Shown: positions 1-9,510, numbered from the stretch's first letter. The stretch is 64,000 nt of DNA from Ornithinibacillus massiliensis (GCF_018310345.1 NZ_JAGXBY010000004.1:62001-126000), one strand, 5' to 3'. The notes: a model not told the origin generated them from the letters alone. Numbers and translations: made by a program.

Positions 1-175
1 TCGTAACAAAAAGTAGATCAATATCACTCTGACTCGGATTAAACCCACCCATTGCTAGAGACCCATGAAGATAGCTACCTACAACAATCTCTCCAATCCG
101 TTCATTGATTCTTAATTGCAACTTATCGACAAAGTCCTTGACCTTAGCCGGACATGTTTTCCATGAATAAGACAT
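1..175 (-). CDS. nucleotidyltransferase, AadA-like (partial, runs off window)
   Basis: The first 58 residues of a protein read leftward off the window edge. They contain the nucleotidyltransferase signature GSYLHGSLAMGGF followed by SQSDIDLLFV, which is the G-S-x(n)-S-D-x-D metal and nucleotide binding pattern of the Pol-beta-like superfamily. The spacing resembles streptomycin/spectinomycin adenylyltransferases (AadA, ANT(9)) and their uncharacterised relatives. The ATG follows a GGGGAAG ribosome binding site that overlaps the end of the upstream peptidase gene (17 bp gap), so the two are probably co-transcribed. The C-terminal helical domain that would decide between an aminoglycoside-modifying enzyme and a general nucleotidyltransferase lies outside the window. 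Confidence 0.7.
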   Translation of the reverse strand, partial: MSYSWKTCPAKVKDFVDKLQLRINERIGEIVVGSYLHGSLAMGGFNPSQSDIDLLFVT

Positions 176-192
176 AACCGCTTCCCCGATCT

Positions 193-1035
193 TTATTTGT
201 AATTAGACAACCAGGCCTCCACTATCTCAATAAAAAATTCCTTTTTCCAAAGTAACAATGTAAGTAATTCACCTTTTTCCAGAATATAGTCTTGAAACAT
301 ACAATCTGCGATATAATAACCGAGTCGATTGAAACCAAAATGATTACCACCATTAATGGAAAACCATTCCTTAAAAATCTCATTACTAGCTGTTCCACTA
401 TGCATGTCTCTTATAAAGGTTTGAATTATCTCTTGTTTATTCCCTTTAGCAAATTCAAGCCAATCATCTTCACCATTTTTATAGGAAAAATATATTGACT
501 CATCGAGGCCCGGAACAATCTGCTTAGAAAAATGTGTTGCTGCTCCTTCTTGTAATAACCAAGTATACGGATGATTCCAATTGACAAATTTCCAATCTAT
601 TTCTTGGTTATTCCAGAAAATATTATGAGCAGCATGTCCAAACTCGTGTGCAATAATGACTTGAAGAGGCTCTTCTTCATATGTGAGTCTCTCCATAGCA
701 AACGTTATATCAGGTATAATCTGTCGATGGGTGTATGCATTAGAACCATATGCACCAATGATAAGATTTACACTAATTGGAAATTGGAGCTGATATACTT
801 TCTTATATTTTTCTACCGTAGTTTCAATAAGACTAGCAATACGTTCGTGGACTAAAGTAATAGAATCCCAGTCCGTGCGATACTTCACTATAGCTTGATG
901 TAATCGCTCATCCTTGTTTTTGCAATGAATTGGAAAGTATGTGTTAAAAATTTCATGGTACGTATCGTAGTATGCTCGTAGATTCTCTATTGAAGGATTA
1001 GAAGGAAATGTGTCAAACGTATCCACGATTCTCAT
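193..1035 (-). CDS. putative zinc metallopeptidase (gluzincin-like, HEFGH)
   Basis: A 280-residue soluble protein with no signal peptide. Residues 130-134 read HEFGH, the zinc-binding and catalytic HExxH motif. About 29 residues later LQEGAATHF offers a Glu (about 163) as third zinc ligand, the usual gluzincin spacing. No recognised family name can be given with confidence; it resembles the uncharacterised cytoplasmic Bacillus peptidases with a HEFGHAxH core. The start ATG is preceded by GGGGGGAG at good spacing. It sits just upstream of the nucleotidyltransferase gene on the same strand, so a two-gene transcript is likely. The substrate is unknown. Confidence 0.6.
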   Translation of the reverse strand: MRIVDTFDTFPSNPSIENLRAYYDTYHEIFNTYFPIHCKNKDERLHQAIVKYRTDWDSITLVHERIASLIETTVEKYKKVYQLQFPISVNLIIGAYGSNAYTHRQIIPDITFAMERLTYEEEPLQVIIAHEFGHAAHNIFWNNQEIDWKFVNWNHPYTWLLQEGAATHFSKQIVPGLDESIYFSYKNGEDDWLEFAKGNKQEIIQTFIRDMHSGTASNEIFKEWFSINGGNHFGFNRLGYYIADCMFQDYILEKGELLTLLLWKKEFFIEIVEAWLSNYK

Positions 1036-1144
1036 TGTTAACTCCCCCCTCCCATTGTTTTCAACATTTTTATATTAGGATTACTTCAATTCTATCAAAC
1101 GCCCTACACATTTAATAGATTTATAGAAATTTTTAAATAAAGAA

Positions 1145-1172
1145 AAAAACGCATAGATACAAATATGCGTTC
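1145..1172 (-). terminator. rho-independent terminator of the IclR/DUF3870 operon
   Basis: An AACGCATA / TATGCGTT stem with an 8-nt loop is followed, in the leftward direction, by a run of seven T. It lies just after the DUF3870 stop codon and closes the leftward operon. Confidence 0.8.
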
Positions 1173-1186
1173 AATTGAATAACAGC

Positions 1187-1516
1187 TTATAATGAAGCAC
1201 TTTTTCGCTTTTCTAGATACAACTCATACTGCTTATGCAAATCTTTCAAAGCCGAAACAATAGCATTTCCCGCTTTCCCCATATAATGTCGTTTTACTGT
1301 CTGAATTGGTTCATCGATACCATCATGCAGACTGTATCCCCGTAATAAATATTGGACAAAGTCACGACCATGCTCAGTTGCCAGGGTACAACTTGCTGCA
1401 ACAATAACACCATATTTCCGGTCAATTTCCGCGGTGATGGTTAAAGTTTCAAACATATTTTGTGCAGCCATACCGGATGGTAATCTAGCATGCCCTGCGA
1501 TAAAAACGGTGTTCAT
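1187..1516 (-). CDS. DUF3870 domain protein
   Basis: A 109-residue protein matching the DUF3870 pattern: an N-terminal FIAGHARLP segment, a central VVAASCTLATEHGRDF segment, and YLLRGYSL followed by a basic helical tail. No catalytic residues are known for this family. Its ATG overlaps the stop of the IclR gene in an ATGA arrangement, so the two are translationally coupled. DUF3870 genes are often placed next to IclR regulators and catabolic enzymes, and here it closes the amino-acid catabolic locus. A role as an accessory or small-molecule-binding protein of that pathway is inference only. Confidence 0.75.
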   Translation of the reverse strand: MNTVFIAGHARLPSGMAAQNMFETLTITAEIDRKYGVIVAASCTLATEHGRDFVQYLLRGYSLHDGIDEPIQTVKRHYMGKAGNAIVSALKDLHKQYELYLEKRKSASL

Positions 1517-2280
1517 GATGAATCAACAACTCCTTGGACAAAGCCTCGAAATCCTAGCTTTCTAGATATTCGTGCGGCCGTATCTTCTGTTTTGGCTTTT
1601 ATTTGTTGTAAACTATCTCCTTCAAAATAAGTGGAAAGACCACTCACTGTAAGCGCAGCAATTACATTATTTCGATAGTCATAAATCGGATATGATATTC
1701 CAGTTGTATTCTCATCCTGCTCTCCTATACTATAGGAGTATCCTTCCGTTCGAATATGCCTTAGTTCTTTTTCCATTTTTTCTCGATTAATGGTATTACC
1801 GGCAAGATTTAAGATTTCTTCTTGCTTCTGTTTTTGGATATGTGCTAACAATAGCTTAGGTCCAGATCCAATATAAAGTGGTGAGCTTTTACCAATCCGT
1901 GTATATAGCCGAATCGCTTTATTACTTTCTACCTTTTCTATATACGTCGCCTCTTGATGATTTAGCACGACAAGATGAACTGCCTCTTGAATATCATATG
2001 CAAGCTTCTCCATATAAGGATAAGCAATTCTTCTGACCTCCAATTGGTCAGAAACTAATTGTCCGAGCTCTAGCAACTTTAACCCTAATCGATAACGGCT
2101 ATCGTGTTCATTCTCTTTTATTTTATAAACATAATTCATTGCTTCTAATGCTGACAATAACCGGTAAGCAGTAGGCTTAGGGAGATTGGCTCGGTTAGCA
2201 ATATCTTTTAAAGACAATTCGTAGTTTTTCTCATCAAATAAATTTAATAGATTTAGTGCTTTTATGACACTTTGATTCAT
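1513..2280 (-). CDS. IclR family transcriptional regulator
   Basis: A 255-residue regulator. Residues 1-65 form a winged helix-turn-helix (SLKDIANRANLPKPTAYRLL), and residues 75-250 form the IclR GAF-like effector-binding domain with the typical LGLKLLELG linker and TGISYPIYDYRN strand. It lies downstream of the lysine 6-dehydrogenase-like gene, separated by a terminator, and is coupled to DUF3870. IclR proteins usually control the adjacent catabolic operon in response to an intermediate, so it probably regulates the leftward aminotransferase-ThDP-ALDH-dehydrogenase operon and perhaps the divergent kyn operon. The effector is unknown. Confidence 0.88.
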   Translation of the reverse strand: MNQSVIKALNLLNLFDEKNYELSLKDIANRANLPKPTAYRLLSALEAMNYVYKIKENEHDSRYRLGLKLLELGQLVSDQLEVRRIAYPYMEKLAYDIQEAVHLVVLNHQEATYIEKVESNKAIRLYTRIGKSSPLYIGSGPKLLLAHIQKQKQEEILNLAGNTINREKMEKELRHIRTEGYSYSIGEQDENTTGISYPIYDYRNNVIAALTVSGLSTYFEGDSLQQIKAKTEDTAARISRKLGFRGFVQGVVDSS

Positions 2281-2307
2281 CTCAATTCTCCTTGCAAGCT
2301 ACAATTA

Positions 2308-2336
2308 GAAAAATTCCCCTCTGCCTAAACAGAGGG
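2308..2336 (-). terminator. terminator between dehydrogenase and iclR
   Basis: Read leftward, CCCTCTG-TTTAGG-CAGAGGG is followed by GAATTTTT, a typical intrinsic terminator. It separates the catabolic genes from the regulator pair, which may therefore be transcribed partly by read-through. Confidence 0.7.
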
Positions 2337-2344
2337 TTAATTCA

Positions 2345-3517
2345 TTAGCTTTTAACTTTGGAGTCTTCTTTTATCACGGTTTCTTTAATATGAACATCAC
2401 GCTTTGCCATTTCCTTAATATAAATGTCTCCTAGTACACTTCTCTCTGGAGGGTATACGCCTTTTTTGTTGATGGTTCCGTTTCCAATCATTTGCGCGAC
2501 AACGGAAATCGTATTGGCAGTTGCTCTTGCCATTGCAGTTACGTTATGCTCTCTATCTTTAAATGTTGCCATTTCATATTCGTACGTAGTCTCTTCTCCG
2601 TCCTTTATACCAGATACGACAACACGAAGTAATACCGCATCGTCCCTATCCCCAAGTTCTACAATAGGATCTAACACTTTTAGTAATACCTCTCTTGGCT
2701 TGACTTTTTGACCATGTAATTCAACCTCATAATCATTTCGAGTAAGGTTTAAATCAACTAGTAATTTAAACTTCTCCGCATGACCTGGATAGCGTATCGT
2801 CTTATATTCTAAAGTATCCACATTAGGATAAGAAATTGGTAATGTGGATGTTCCACCAGAAGTATGGAAAGCTTCTAATGGACCAAACTTTTCAAAATGA
2901 AGTCGTTCCACTTCAGATAAGGAAGGGATTTCTTGTTTCAAACCGTTGCGTATAATAAGAGATGGGTCGGTATAATGATCCAATAATCCTTCCATGGAAA
3001 AGACATGGAAATATTCTAGTGGTGGTTCCGGTTTTACTGGGATTCCACCAACAAATAGTCGAATCGATTTTACTTCATCTAATTTACTTGCACCATATCC
3101 GGAAAGGATATTAATCATTCCTGGAGCAACACCTAAATCAGGAATCAGTGTTACACGTGCTACCTCCGCATCTTCATGCATCTCTAACACTTTATCCGTT
3201 ATGTGTCCAATATGCCCTCCAAGGTCTACAGAGTTCACACCAACTTGGATTGCTGTTCTGGCTACAATCTCGTTAAAGGAATAAAATAAAGCATTGATGA
3301 TAACGTCGTATTGACGCATAAATTGTGCTAGTTCAGTTTCATTAGATGCGTCTACTTGGAAAGCTGTTAGTTTTGGTGAATTAAGTTGATTTACTACATG
3401 TTGTGCGCGTGCTAAGTCAATATCTGCAAGTCCAATTGCTGTGACTTGCTCACTTGCTGCTAGGTCTCGTGCTGCTTCTTTTCCCATTAATCCTGATCCT
3501 AATACTCCTACTTTCAT
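2345..3517 (-). CDS. saccharopine dehydrogenase family protein, probable L-lysine 6-dehydrogenase
   Basis: A 390-residue NAD(P)-dependent oxidoreductase. An N-terminal Rossmann motif [15 protein letters not shown] is followed by [24 protein letters not shown] and [17 protein letters not shown], all typical of the saccharopine-dehydrogenase/lysine-dehydrogenase superfamily. Length and motifs agree with the L-lysine 6-dehydrogenase described from Geobacillus stearothermophilus, as remembered; no alignment was run. That enzyme oxidatively deaminates the epsilon-amino group of lysine to 2-aminoadipate 6-semialdehyde, which cyclises to piperideine-6-carboxylate. The upstream aldehyde dehydrogenase, ThDP enzyme and aminotransferase could carry the product on to glutarate. 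The start has an AGGAGTGATC ribosome binding site. It could instead act on another amino acid. Confidence 0.7.
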   Translation of the reverse strand: MKVGVLGSGLMGKEAARDLAASEQVTAIGLADIDLARAQHVVNQLNSPKLTAFQVDASNETELAQFMRQYDVIINALFYSFNEIVARTAIQVGVNSVDLGGHIGHITDKVLEMHEDAEVARVTLIPDLGVAPGMINILSGYGASKLDEVKSIRLFVGGIPVKPEPPLEYFHVFSMEGLLDHYTDPSLIIRNGLKQEIPSLSEVERLHFEKFGPLEAFHTSGGTSTLPISYPNVDTLEYKTIRYPGHAEKFKLLVDLNLTRNDYEVELHGQKVKPREVLLKVLDPIVELGDRDDAVLLRVVVSGIKDGEETTYEYEMATFKDREHNVTAMARATANTISVVAQMIGNGTINKKGVYPPERSVLGDIYIKEMAKRDVHIKETVIKEDSKVKS

Positions 3518-3574
3518 GTGATCACTCCTTATGTTCTTTTAAAAGTTGTATTTTATATTATTTCGCGGGTGGCT

Positions 3575-3607
3575 GGTGAACTCGTATTATCAATCTGTGA
3601 GTTCACC
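3575..3607 (-). other. intergenic hairpin between ALDH and dehydrogenase genes
   Basis: A perfect 9-bp inverted repeat, GGTGAACTC and GAGTTCACC, with a 15-nt loop lies in the 185-bp gap between the aldehyde dehydrogenase and dehydrogenase genes. There is no T-run, so it is more likely an RNA processing/stability element or operator than a terminator. Confidence 0.45.
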
Positions 3608-3702
3608 AATACTGTTCTTCTGCTAATCCGCTCGATTAGAGAAAACTCTTCGTATCAGTTCCTTAATAAAAAGAGGACCGTTCTCCTAGCTAAACCTATT
3701 GG

Positions 3703-5193
3703 TTACTCCACATCAATTTGTGCCCTTTGTAATTTACCACTATAGTCTACGTATACGGATTTCCACTCTGTAAAGACGTCTAGTGCTTGGACGCCGGAGT
3801 CACGGTGGCCGTTGCCTGTTCCCTTCGTTCCTCCAAATGGTAGGTGAATTTCTGCTCCGGTTGTTCCTGCGTTGACATAGACTATGCCGGTGTCTAAATC
3901 GCGTTGTGCTTTGAATACGCGGTTTACGTCTCTAGTAAAGATGGAGCTGGACAGACCAAATGTCACACCATTATTCACTTCTATCGCTTCTTCAAAGCTT
4001 TTAACCGGAATTAACGAAACGACAGGACCAAAGATTTCTTCTTGTGCAATACGCATGGAAGCAGTCGCATCGGTAAATAAGGTTGGTGCAAAGTAATTAC
4101 CGGATGCATGATCTCCTTCTGTTAGTTCATAACCACCTGCTAGAAGCTTAGCCCCTTCTTCTTTACCAATCTCGATATACTTCTTAATCTTTTCAATTCC
4201 ACCCTTATTAATAATTGGACCAACTTTGATGGATTCATCTAATCCATTACCAATCGTTAATGTTTCCATCGCAACTAATAAACGCTCTTCTAAAGCCTCT
4301 TTCACATCCTCATGAACAATGACACGGCTACATGCTGTACAACGTTGGCCGCTTGTTCCAAAGGCACTCCACAGAATCCCTTCAACGGCTAAATCAATAT
4401 CTGCATCATCCATCACGATTACGGCGTTCTTACCACCCATTTCTAAGGAAACCTTTTTCAATTGACGTCCACATTCTGCCGCAATATTCCTTCCCACATC
4501 ATTAGAGCCTGTAAAGGAAATAACTCGGATATCCTTATGATGAACCATTGCATTTCCAACCTCTGAACCACTTCCGAATACGACATTAATTACACCTTTA
4601 GGTAGACCTGCCTCTTCAAAAATCTTCGCTAGTTCATACGCCATGATTGGGGTTTCCGTAGCGGGCTTCCATACAACAGCATTGCCAGCTACAATCGCAG
4701 GAAAGGACTTCCATGTCGCTATCGCAATTGGAAAATTCCAAGGGGTAATAATGCCGACTACACCAATTGGAGCGCGCACACTCATAGCAAACTTATCCTT
4801 CAGCTCTGCAGGAGTAGTTTGGCCAAATAAACGTCTCCCTTCACCTGCCATATAAAATGCCATATCAATACCTTCCTGTACTTCTCCTCGAGCTTCCTCA
4901 ATTACCTTTCCATTTTCCATTGTGAGTAGCTGAGAGATTTCTTCTTTTCTTTCTTTTAGAAGATAACCTACTCGATATAATACCTCCGCACGTTGTGGAG
5001 CTGGAATCATTGCCCATTCTTTTTGTGCCTTCAAAGCAGCTTGAACGGCAGCATCAACACTCGCTTGATCTGATAATGGCACATCAAGTATTGCTTCCCC
5101 TGTTGCCGGGTTAATTACTGGCGTTGTCTTTTCTACCTCAACCCATTCTCCATTTATATAGTTTGCTAGTTTTTTCGTTTTTACTTCTACCAT
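3703..5193 (-). CDS. NAD(P)-dependent aldehyde dehydrogenase
   Basis: A 496-residue ALDH superfamily enzyme that oxidises an aldehyde to a carboxylate. Key segments are [14 protein letters not shown] (cofactor and oxyanion Asn), [20 protein letters not shown] (general base Glu) and [13 protein letters not shown] (nucleophilic Cys). The longest ORF begins nine codons earlier, but GAGGAGGTTATAAAA sits just before the ATG of MVEVKTKK, which fixes the start used here. It is the third gene of the leftward operon, 31 bp after the ThDP gene. In the proposed pathway it oxidises aminoadipate semialdehyde and possibly glutarate semialdehyde. Substrate assignment rests on context only; succinate- and ketoglutarate-semialdehyde enzymes look alike. 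Confidence 0.85.
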   Translation of the reverse strand: MVEVKTKKLANYINGEWVEVEKTTPVINPATGEAILDVPLSDQASVDAAVQAALKAQKEWAMIPAPQRAEVLYRVGYLLKERKEEISQLLTMENGKVIEEARGEVQEGIDMAFYMAGEGRRLFGQTTPAELKDKFAMSVRAPIGVVGIITPWNFPIAIATWKSFPAIVAGNAVVWKPATETPIMAYELAKIFEEAGLPKGVINVVFGSGSEVGNAMVHHKDIRVISFTGSNDVGRNIAAECGRQLKKVSLEMGGKNAVIVMDDADIDLAVEGILWSAFGTSGQRCTACSRVIVHEDVKEALEERLLVAMETLTIGNGLDESIKVGPIINKGGIEKIKKYIEIGKEEGAKLLAGGYELTEGDHASGNYFAPTLFTDATASMRIAQEEIFGPVVSLIPVKSFEEAIEVNNGVTFGLSSSIFTRDVNRVFKAQRDLDTGIVYVNAGTTGAEIHLPFGGTKGTGNGHRDSGVQALDVFTEWKSVYVDYSGKLQRAQIDVE

Positions 5194-5224
5194 TTTTATA
5201 ACCTCCTCTAATATTTTCATTGAT

Positions 5225-6889
5225 TTATGACTTAAGGGATTTTTCCCTTATGGACGAAATGGTGGATGTGACTGAAATTTGCTCTACGTCAGTTATTATT
5301 TCGATAACCGAAGGCGTATTACTATTCAATGCTTGAATCAACGCATTCTTAAACGCTTCAATGGTTGATACGGTATAGCCTTGTGCACCCACAGCTTTGG
5401 CTAGCGCGGAGAACGAGACTTCTCCTAAATCAGTTCCAATAACGCGTGTCGGATAGTGGATCTCTTGATGCATTCGGATGGTTCCATAACTATTGTTATT
5501 AAACACAAGAGCAATTACTGGTATATTTTCTCGGACCGCTGTCTCCAGTTCTTGACACGTCATCATGAACCCACCATCACCAGAAAGTGATACAACTGTC
5601 TTATTCGGTGATGCAAGCTTTGCCCCTATTGCGGCAGGTAAACCATATCCCATTGCCCCAGAAGTCGGCCCTATATACGTATCCTTTTCCGAGAAAGGAT
5701 AGAAACCGTGTAACCATCCTGCAAAGTTGCCTGCATCATTTGTTATGATGGTATCTGATTCCAGCAATTCTACCATTGCATGAATAATATGCTTATTAAT
5801 AGCATCTGACTCTGTAACTACTAAACTGCTAACCTCTCGAAAACGTTGATTACTTTCCTTAGCCCAATCTGACCAGCTGCGGTTAAGACCTACCATACGT
5901 AGTGATTCGATTGCCTTTTTCATGTCGGCTATTATGGCTAAGTCAGGCGGATATACCTTTCCAATCACCTCATGCTCGATGTCAATATGGATGAGCTTCT
6001 GATTGGCGGATAACAAGGTATAGTCTTGAGTTGTTACCTCGGAAAGTCTTGTTCCACATGCTAAAATCACATCTGCTTCCTGAATCGTTTGTATTACCTT
6101 CTTCGGAGTTCCTAGTCCAAGATGTCCCGCGTATAAAGGATGAGTATTTGAAAACACATCATGTCGCCTAAACGAGGCCACAACAGGAATTTGCCACGCT
6201 TCCGCCAAATCTACTAACTCTGCCTCTGCTTGTGATAGCTTTACCCCTCCCCCAGCAATAATGAGCGGTTTTTCCGCTTTATTAAGGATCTTTTCGATTG
6301 AAACAATTTCTTCTTTGGATGGGGAGGGCTTTGGTATTGTTATTTTGGGACCAAAAGACATCTCGACTTCTTGAGGGAGTATGTCCTCTGGTAAGGAAAC
6401 AACTACAGGACCAGGACGACCTGACTGTGCAATTCGAAATGCTCGATCGATTAGTTCTGGTATTCTTTCAGGATCGCTAATCTCCACAGCCCATTTACTA
6501 ATCGGTTTAAAGAAATGGTCGAGGTCTACCTCCTGGAATCCTTCCCGACCTCGAAACTTACGATGTACCTGGCCTAGTAAAACTACCATCGGGGTAGAGT
6601 CCTGAAATGCTGTATGAACACCAATGGATAGATTAGCCGCACCTACTCCTCTTGTAGCCAAGACAATTCCCGGCTTATGGGCAGCCTTTGCATACCCTTC
6701 TGCCATAAAGGATGCTCCACCCTCATGTCTTGCAGAAATAAGCTCTATTGATGACTCACTATAAAGCGCATCAAGTAGTGGCAGATAGCTTTCACCAGGA
6801 ACACAAAATACTTTCGATATACCTTCTCTTTTCACACATTCTACGATTGCTTGTGCTGCAGTCATCTTTGTTTTTAATTCCATGTTCAT
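5225..6889 (-). CDS. ThDP-dependent enzyme, acetolactate synthase-like, candidate 2-oxoacid decarboxylase
   Basis: A 554-residue three-domain ThDP enzyme. The N-terminal pyrimidine-binding domain has the catalytic Glu in SARHEGGASFMAEGYAKA, the middle domain contains IIAGGGVKLS, and the C-terminal pyrophosphate domain has the Mg-binding motif GDGGFMMTCQELETAVREN through NNNSYG. It is annotated in relatives as acetolactate synthase large subunit-like, but no small subunit or ilv genes are nearby. Placed between an aminotransferase and an aldehyde dehydrogenase, it is more easily explained as a decarboxylase of the 2-oxo acid made by the aminotransferase, for example 2-oxoadipate. The ribosome binding site before the ATG is weak and the gene starts 7 bp after the aminotransferase stop. 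Confidence 0.75.
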   Translation of the reverse strand: MNMELKTKMTAAQAIVECVKREGISKVFCVPGESYLPLLDALYSESSIELISARHEGGASFMAEGYAKAAHKPGIVLATRGVGAANLSIGVHTAFQDSTPMVVLLGQVHRKFRGREGFQEVDLDHFFKPISKWAVEISDPERIPELIDRAFRIAQSGRPGPVVVSLPEDILPQEVEMSFGPKITIPKPSPSKEEIVSIEKILNKAEKPLIIAGGGVKLSQAEAELVDLAEAWQIPVVASFRRHDVFSNTHPLYAGHLGLGTPKKVIQTIQEADVILACGTRLSEVTTQDYTLLSANQKLIHIDIEHEVIGKVYPPDLAIIADMKKAIESLRMVGLNRSWSDWAKESNQRFREVSSLVVTESDAINKHIIHAMVELLESDTIITNDAGNFAGWLHGFYPFSEKDTYIGPTSGAMGYGLPAAIGAKLASPNKTVVSLSGDGGFMMTCQELETAVRENIPVIALVFNNNSYGTIRMHQEIHYPTRVIGTDLGEVSFSALAKAVGAQGYTVSTIEAFKNALIQALNSNTPSVIEIITDVEQISVTSTISSIREKSLKS

Positions 6890-6896
6890 GACGGTC

Positions 6897-8081
6897 TCAC
6901 GCCCTTACTCGTAAATTCCCCTTACTCGTAAATTCCTTTATTCTCCTAATCACTTCATCAATGCGTTCCAATTCTACCGATAGAGCAATCCGAATATACC
7001 CTTCACCAGAAGGTCCAAAAGCAGTTCCTGGTGTAACGATAATTCCAGCCTCCTCCAATAGCTTGTGAGCAAAATCTCCTGATAAATAGCCTGGTGGAAT
7101 CTTTGGCCAAACAAATATAGACCCCCTAGGCTTATCAAGCTGAAAACCTGCATCAGTTAATCCTTTGTACATTCGTTCCATTCTTACTTTAAAGATTTCA
7201 TTATGCTTTCTCACATCCGCTAAGTCACTCTTTAATGCGTGTGCTGCCGCCTTTTGGATGGATAGAAATTGACTAGTGTCGATATTGCTTTTATATGTGT
7301 GAAGCGCTTTGATCAATTCCTTATTCCCTACAACATAACCAATTCGCCATCCAGTCATATTAAAGCTCTTCGACAAAGAACCAAATTCAATTGCTACCTC
7401 TTTCGCCTTGGGGACTTGAAGAATGCTTGGTGACTTATATCCATCAAAGGTTACTAAATCGTAAGCAGCATCATGAATGACAGCTATTTGATTCTTCCTC
7501 CCAAATGCAACCGCTTCCACAAAAGTATCTAATTCGACTGTTGCCGCTGTTGGATTACCTGGGTAGTTTAAAAACATCAGCTTTGCTTCTTGTATATCCT
7601 CCGCTAACAATCGGTCAAACATTGGTACATAGCCATTGTCTATATCTAACGGCAGATATGTACTGTAACCACCAGCTAAATGGACTGCTGTCTGGTAAAC
7701 CGGATACCCTGGGTCTGGAATAAGCACCCTATCTCCAGGATTAATGGTAGCCTGCATAAGATTGGCAATACCTTCTTTGGAGCCAATTAATGCTAAAATT
7801 TCGGTGTCTGGGTCCAACTCCACCCCATAATGGTTCTGATAAAAGTAAGCTACAGCCTCTCGAAATTCTTTACTTCCATCATAGGGTGAGTATCGGTGAT
7901 TAGACGGATTTTGCACTTCCTCACAGAGTTTATCAATAATAAACTTCGGTGTTGGTAAGTCGGGTGCACCAATCCCTAAGTCAATAACATCCACACCCTG
8001 TGCCTTCAACGCTTCTTTCCTTTTTTGAAATCTGGAAAATAGATATGGTGGCAAATCCTTTACCTTATTGGACACATACAT
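6897..8081 (-). CDS. class I/II PLP aminotransferase (LL-DAP aminotransferase/AspC-like)
   Basis: A 394-residue fold-type I aminotransferase. LGIGAPDLPTP is the N-terminal arm, LNYPGNPTAA holds the conserved Asn/Pro region, HDAAYDL binds the PLP pyridine, and SLSKSFNMTGWRIGYV has the Schiff-base lysine and phosphate-binding Arg. The ORF is open four codons further, but AAGGATGGGTAGAACC is correctly spaced only for the ATG of MYVSNKV, the usual start in this family. It is the first gene of the leftward operon. A role as 2-aminoadipate (or other amino acid) aminotransferase feeding the ThDP enzyme is inferred. Its C-terminus was altered by a 17-bp tandem duplication. Confidence 0.85.
   Translation of the reverse strand: MYVSNKVKDLPPYLFSRFQKRKEALKAQGVDVIDLGIGAPDLPTPKFIIDKLCEEVQNPSNHRYSPYDGSKEFREAVAYFYQNHYGVELDPDTEILALIGSKEGIANLMQATINPGDRVLIPDPGYPVYQTAVHLAGGYSTYLPLDIDNGYVPMFDRLLAEDIQEAKLMFLNYPGNPTAATVELDTFVEAVAFGRKNQIAVIHDAAYDLVTFDGYKSPSILQVPKAKEVAIEFGSLSKSFNMTGWRIGYVVGNKELIKALHTYKSNIDTSQFLSIQKAAAHALKSDLADVRKHNEIFKVRMERMYKGLTDAGFQLDKPRGSIFVWPKIPPGYLSGDFAHKLLEEAGIIVTPGTAFGPSGEGYIRIALSVELERIDEVIRRIKEFTSKGNLRVRA
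6903..6936. repeat. perfect 17-bp tandem duplication at a gene end
   Basis: The 17-mer ccttactcgtaaattcc occurs twice in immediate succession (6903-6919 and 6920-6936), inside the last codons of the aminotransferase gene. Removing one copy would shift the reading frame so that the protein ends ...FTSKGVRPS with a TGA that overlaps the ThDP gene start as ATGA. The duplication therefore changed the C-terminus and broke a probable translational coupling. Confidence 0.9.
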
Positions 8082-8111
8082 GGTTCTACCCATCCTTCCG
8101 TTTCAACATGC

Positions 8112-8124
8112 GAAATGCCATTTC
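8112..8124. promoter_or_regulatory. candidate operator in the divergent intergenic region
   Basis: GAAATGCCATTTC is a near-perfect palindrome 31 bp upstream of the aminotransferase start, in the shared control region with kynU. It is the kind of short A/T-rich palindrome bound by IclR-type regulators. Assignment to the local IclR protein is a guess. Confidence 0.3.
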
Positions 8125-8207
8125 ATATATCTGGTATCAGTATAATCGTATTAATTAAAATTTTCAATTATTATTAAAAAACGAAATATTTTTGTTACAA
8201 TAAAAAT

Positions 8208-8221
8208 AGTAAGCGCTTAAA
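8208..8221 (+). promoter_or_regulatory. candidate cre (CcpA) site before kynU
   Basis: AGTAAGCGCTTAAA matches 12 of 14 positions of the Bacillus catabolite-responsive element WTGNAARCGYTWNC-type consensus. It lies between a possible -10 (TACAAT, 8196-8201) and the kynU ribosome binding site, a roadblock position that suggests carbon catabolite repression of tryptophan breakdown. Confidence 0.5.
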
Positions 8222-8238
8222 AAACAGAGGTGATTATT

Positions 8239-9510
8239 TTGGATACTAGTAGACAATATGCTATAACTTTAGATCATCAAGATCCATTGCAAAGGTTTCG
8301 AAAAGAATTCTATGTTACTAAAGATAAAATTTATTTAGATGGAAATTCCTTAGGTCTTCTTTCCAAACGCTCGGAACAGGCAGTTCTTTCCATTCTTGGT
8401 GCTTGGAAAAATGATGCCATTGATGGCTGGACAATGGGTAAGCATCCTTGGTTCTATTTATCGGAGAAGGTTGGAGAAGCATTTGCTCCGCTGGTTGGTG
8501 CTAAACCGGATGAGTTAATTGCAACCGGGTCAACTACTACAAATCTGCATCAGCTCCTAGCTAGTTTTTATAAGCCTGAGGGAAAGAAAACGAAAATTCT
8601 TGCAGATGAATTAAATTTCCCCTCTGATATCTATGCCATCAAAAGCCAGCTTCAGCTAAAAGGATTTTCTCCTGATGAGCATTTAGTGAAAGTAAAAAGT
8701 AGGGATGGTCATACTCTGACTACAGAGGATATCATCGCTTCGATGACCGATGATATTGCACTTATTATCTTACCGGGAGTTCTTTATCGTAGTGGACAAA
8801 TTTTAGATATGCGGACCTTAACAGTCGCTGCGTGTGAGCGAGGTATTCCAATCGGTTTTGACCTTTGCCATTCCATTGGCTCCATCCCGCACTATTTATC
8901 AGAATGGAACGTTGATTTTGCTTTTTGGTGTACGTATAAACATTTAAACGGTGGACCTGGAAGTGTAGCTGGTATCTATGTAAACGAGAAGCATTTAGGA
9001 AGTGAACCTGGATTATCTGGCTGGTTCAGCTCGAAAAAGGATAAACAATTTGACTTAGAGCATCAGTTGACACCCGCCCCAACTGCCGGTGCATACCAGA
9101 TTGGCACTCCACATGTATTGAGCTTGGCACCATTAATTGGGTCGCTAGAAATTTTCCAGGAGGCTGGTATCCAAGCTATACGTCAAAAGTCCTTAGCATT
9201 AACAGATTATCTCATAGCATTAATGGAGATGGAGTTAAGCGAATTTGGGTTTAAAATTGCTTCTCCTATGGAACATCTATCTCGTGGGGGACATGTATAC
9301 GTAACCCATCCGAATGCTGCTAGTATCTGTAAAGCATTGAAGGATGCTGGAATTATTCCCGATTTCCGAAGCCCTAATGGCATCCGTCTCGCGCCAGTCG
9401 CCTTATATAATACATTTGAGGAAGTTTGGCAGACGGTTGAAGTGCTTAAACAAATTATGCGAGACCAAAAATATAAAAAATACGAGAATACTAGAGGAGT
9501 TATCGCGTGA
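8239..9510 (+). CDS. kynU: kynureninase
   Basis: A 423-residue PLP enzyme that cleaves L-kynurenine to anthranilate and L-alanine. Recognisable segments are [12 protein letters not shown] near the N-terminus, [35 protein letters not shown] and [16 protein letters not shown] with the PLP lysine. The ORF is open from a GTG at 8230, but AGAGGTGAT is itself the ribosome binding site, so the TTG at 8239 (TTGGATACTAGT) is the likely start. It heads kynUBA, whose products turn tryptophan into anthranilate: KynA opens the indole ring, KynB removes the formyl group, KynU cleaves the side chain. The kynB start overlaps its stop (TGATG). Confidence 0.95.
   Translation: MDTSRQYAITLDHQDPLQRFRKEFYVTKDKIYLDGNSLGLLSKRSEQAVLSILGAWKNDAIDGWTMGKHPWFYLSEKVGEAFAPLVGAKPDELIATGSTTTNLHQLLASFYKPEGKKTKILADELNFPSDIYAIKSQLQLKGFSPDEHLVKVKSRDGHTLTTEDIIASMTDDIALIILPGVLYRSGQILDMRTLTVAACERGIPIGFDLCHSIGSIPHYLSEWNVDFAFWCTYKHLNGGPGSVAGIYVNEKHLGSEPGLSGWFSSKKDKQFDLEHQLTPAPTAGAYQIGTPHVLSLAPLIGSLEIFQEAGIQAIRQKSLALTDYLIALMEMELSEFGFKIASPMEHLSRGGHVYVTHPNAASICKALKDAGIIPDFRSPNGIRLAPVALYNTFEEVWQTVEVLKQIMRDQKYKKYENTRGVIA

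Noticed and set aside
2345..8081. Indole-3-acetic acid (indolepyruvate) pathway reading of the aminotransferase-ThDP-ALDH genes
   Set aside because: It fits three enzymes and the nearby kyn genes, but the lysine 6-dehydrogenase-like gene and the acetolactate-synthase-type ThDP enzyme make the lysine route more likely; kept only as an alternative.
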